Positions 62,039 through 64,000 of a stretch of DNA of 64,000 nt are shown piece after piece. The stretch is from CAYQMF01 sp964418595 (lineage in GTDB: Bacteria; Planctomycetota; UBA1135; UBA2386), in the NCBI GenBank assembly GCA_964418595.1, contig CAYQMF010000016.1, forward strand, positions 6,850 through 70,849. The letters are read 5' to 3'. The notes under the pieces are model-generated. The model was not told where the DNA came from and searched no databases. It saw nothing but the letters and a program-made list of their open reading frames with translations. Each line of letters begins with the position of its first letter. Positions within the stretch are counted from its first letter, which is position 1. Position numbers and translations under genes: made by a program.

Positions 62039-62477
62039 GGCGTTGTGTCCGATGTGCTGGAGGCACCGGGAGCCGACCCGGGGTCGCAGTCAACCTGGTC
62101 CAGGAGGGCAGGGAACGAGCGGAACGGTAGTTGTCTGGCTGTGGAGTCGTCAACCTGCGCATCGCCGTTCGGGCGTCGCGTCGAGGGCGATCACGCGACC
62201 CTCGCACGCGGACTGAGTGACCGCGTCGTTCCGCTGCCGCCGGACGACGACGTCGCCGATCGGGGCCGGCGGCCGCGGCGTGGGACCCGCACGACGCCTT
62301 GGAAGACGATCGCCTGGGCTGCAAGGGCCGCGAATTGTTGCGTCGCGCAAATAGCGACGGGTCCGGGTGACGATCGGGCGGTAGGGGTGCAGCGGCAGGC
62401 CCGCTGCTGCATGTCGCAGACGTCGGTCCTGGTGCGAGCGGGACGAATCCCGGGGCGGGCGCAGGCGTTGCTCCGAT
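62039..62477. repeat. Gene-free hairpin-rich element related to 15922-16442
   Basis: This 439-bp gap has no credible gene. It contains GCAGCGG (62389-62395) pairing with CCGCTGC (62401-62407), a GTCGCGT/ACGCGAC stem near 62176-62200, and a CGTCG/CGACG structure near 62220-62250. The block 62313-62335 is identical over 23 bases, in opposite orientation, to 16336-16358, and GGTGCAGCGGCA occurs both here (62386-62397) and at 16154-16165. The two regions are probably copies of one dispersed intergenic element. It also holds the promoters for the flanking divergent genes. Confidence 0.55.
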
Positions 62478-63896
62478 GTGCGCACCATCATCGAGCCCTT
62501 CAAGATCCACATGGTCGAGCCGATCCGGCTCACCACCCTCGCCGAGCGCGAGGCGATCCTCGCTGCCGCGAAGTTCAACCTGTTCGGGATCCGCGCCCGC
62601 GACGTGATCATCGACCTGCTCACCGACTCGGGCACGGGGGCGATGAGCACCGAGCAGTGGGCGGCGCTGATGCGGGGCGACGAGAGTTACGCCGGCAGCG
62701 AGAGCTTCTACGAGCTGGAACGCGTGGTGCGCGACCTCACGGGGTACCGCCACGTCTTCCCGGTGCACCAGGGGCGCGCGGCCGAGCGCATCCTGTTCGC
62801 AATCCTCGGCGGGCAGGGGAGAGTGATCCCCAACAACACGCACTTCGACACGACCCGCGCGAACATCGAGTACACCGGGGCACAGGCGCTCGACCTGCCC
62901 GACCCGCGCGCCGAGGCGCTGACCGTGGACGCGCCCTTCAAGGGCAACATGGACACGGGTCGGCTGGCCGAGTTGCTCGCCGCGGCGCCGTCCGGCTCGG
63001 TGCCGGTGGGCCTGCTCACGGTCACCAACAACGCGGTCGGCGGCCAGCCGGTGTCGCTCGCCAATGCGCGCGCCACCAGCGAGCTGTACCGCCGCCACGG
63101 CGTGCCGTTCTTCCTCGACGCCGCGCGCTTCGCCGAGAACGCGTTCCTCGTGCAGCGGCACGAGCCGGGGCAGCGCGAGCGTTCGCTGAAGGAGATCGCG
63201 CGCGAGATGTTCGCGCTCGCCGACGGCTGCATGATCTCGGCCAAGAAGGACGGGCTCGTCAACATCGGTGGCATCCTGGCGCTGCAGGACGACGCGCTCG
63301 CCGAGAAAGTGCGCAACCTGCTCATCCTCACCGAGGGCTTTCCGACCTACGGTGGTCTCGCCGGCCGCGACCTCGCGGCGCTGGCGCAGGGCTTCCGCGA
63401 GGTGCTCGACGAGGGGTATCTCGACTACCGCGCGGCGTCGGCGCGCTACCTCGCGTCGGCGCTCGCCAGGCTCGGCGTGCCATCGGTGGCACCGGTGGGG
63501 ATCCACGCGGTGTATGTCGACGCGCGCGCCTTCCTGTCGCACCTGTCGCCCGAAGACCTGCCAGGTCAATCGCTGTGCTGCGAGCTGTTCCGCGTCGGCG
63601 GCGTGCGAGCCGTCGAGATCGGCACGCTCATGTTCGGCGGCACCGACCCGGCGACCGGGCGACCCACGCCGGCCCCACACGACCTCGTGCGGCTGACGCT
63701 GCCGCGGCGCGTGTACACCCAGAGCCACTTCGACTGGGTGATCGAGTGCTTCGCCGACATCGCGCCGCGCGCGAAGTCGCTGCCGGGGTATCGCATCGCG
63801 AAGCAGGCGCCGTTCCTGCGTGCGTTCACGGCGGAGCTCGAGCCGGTGGTGGTGGCGGAGCGGGAGCGGGTGGCGGTGGAGCGGCCGGTCGGCTAG
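62478..63896 (+). CDS. PLP-dependent beta-eliminating lyase (tryptophanase / tyrosine phenol-lyase family)
   Basis: This is a 472-residue protein started at GTG 62478, because family similarity (EPFKIHMVEPIRLTTLAERE) begins there; ATG 62511 would cut into it. Signature segments are VIIDLLTDSGTGAMSTEQWA, MRGDESYAGSESFYELER, VHQGRAAERILF, FFLDAARFAENAF, and the PLP lysine in CMISAKKDGLVNIGG (K256/K257). TEGFPTYGGLAGRDLAALAQ follows. The enzyme would cleave tryptophan to indole, pyruvate and ammonia, or tyrosine to phenol. The GAMSTEQWA and VNIGG stretches look closer to tyrosine phenol-lyase than to E. coli tryptophanase, but specificity cannot be settled by eye. No tnaB/tnaC-like gene is present. 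Confidence 0.85.
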   Translation: MRTIIEPFKIHMVEPIRLTTLAEREAILAAAKFNLFGIRARDVIIDLLTDSGTGAMSTEQWAALMRGDESYAGSESFYELERVVRDLTGYRHVFPVHQGRAAERILFAILGGQGRVIPNNTHFDTTRANIEYTGAQALDLPDPRAEALTVDAPFKGNMDTGRLAELLAAAPSGSVPVGLLTVTNNAVGGQPVSLANARATSELYRRHGVPFFLDAARFAENAFLVQRHEPGQRERSLKEIAREMFALADGCMISAKKDGLVNIGGILALQDDALAEKVRNLLILTEGFPTYGGLAGRDLAALAQGFREVLDEGYLDYRAASARYLASALARLGVPSVAPVGIHAVYVDARAFLSHLSPEDLPGQSLCCELFRVGGVRAVEIGTLMFGGTDPATGRPTPAPHDLVRLTLPRRVYTQSHFDWVIECFADIAPRAKSLPGYRIAKQAPFLRAFTAELEPVVVAERERVAVERPVG

Positions 63897-64000
63897 CAGG
63901 TGGGCGCCGACGAGGTTCTCGAAGCGCGCGCCGGGCTCGGTCACGAGCGACCAGTCGAAGTGGTAGTGCTTCGGCATCTTCTTCACCGCCCGCATCCGCG
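63894..64000 (-). pseudogene. Truncated DUF4143 ATPase fragment entering from the right edge
   Basis: Read leftwards from the window end, the minus strand encodes AVKKMPKHYHFDWSLVTEPG and then ARFENLVGAHLL. This matches the DUF4143 C-terminal domain of AAA+ ATPases (K.YxFDWS, gaRFENLVA.HLL). The match stops abruptly at 63894-63896, exactly at the stop codon of the convergent lyase gene. Beyond that the frame runs antisense through that gene with no DUF4143 similarity. About 100 residues normally follow the HLL motif in this family, so the 3' end is missing. The 5' part lies outside the window. Confidence 0.6.

Overview
The window is GC-rich DNA that reads as a planctomycete (Planctomycetota) chromosome. 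The indicators are families that are abundant in that phylum: a DUF1549/DUF1553 protein, a DUF1501 protein and a CxxCH-LRR protein in one operon; a double DUF1080 protein; a Gfo/Idh/MocA oxidoreductase with a twin-arginine leader; large Hanks-type Ser/Thr kinases; secreted choice-of-anchor and propeller proteins; and a giant carboxypeptidase-regulatory-domain repeat protein. Genes are tightly packed. Many convergent pairs are separated by only 2 to 15 bases, and several start/stop codons overlap.

Layout. 1-1938: three co-directional minus-strand genes of unknown function with visibly lower GC, next to a 3' gene remnant (possible acquired segment). 2129-8895: GH20 hexosaminidase, a collapsed paralogue and an intact copy of a choice-of-anchor B protein, a TMTC-like membrane protein, moaA. 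9116-13543: DUF1549-DUF1501-cytochrome/LRR operon. 13564-18364: a large internally duplicated secreted protein, a hairpin-rich intergenic element, a Uma2 nuclease, an oxidoreductase. 18399-26396: Ser/Thr kinase, double DUF1080, MFS transporter, glycosyltransferase, Cys-rich propeller. 26565-29176: a thioredoxin-fold/HEAT protein followed by a gene with an in-frame UGA that I interpret as selenocysteine, with a SECIS-like hairpin 3' of it. 29285-39921: S46 peptidase, TrkA-N channel-like protein, GNA1162-like lipoprotein, an RNA uracil methyltransferase overlapping an EamA transporter, esterase, AcpH, a secreted protein, a metalloprotease-like lipoprotein. 40193-56759: a second kinase, ATP-grasp enzyme, TPR lipoprotein plus histidine kinase, NhaD-type antiporter, a Tat-exported protein, the giant repeat protein, a long inverted repeat, a Lys-rich microprotein, quinone oxidoreductase, two lipoproteins. 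57159-62038: a radical SAM island (two SPASM-type enzymes, one B12-type, and an acyltransferase fused to a carrier domain). 62478-63896: a tryptophanase/tyrosine phenol-lyase family enzyme abutting a DUF4143 ATPase remnant at the right edge.

Most products are predicted to be exported or membrane-bound, so the window is largely about envelope, secreted enzymes and signalling. The strongest candidate for something undescribed is the selenoprotein at 27917-29176. Next are the radical SAM/carrier-domain island and a pair of intergenic repeat elements (15922-16442 and 62039-62477) that share a perfect 23-bp block in opposite orientation. All functional calls come from reading the sequence and motif recognition; no database search was possible.
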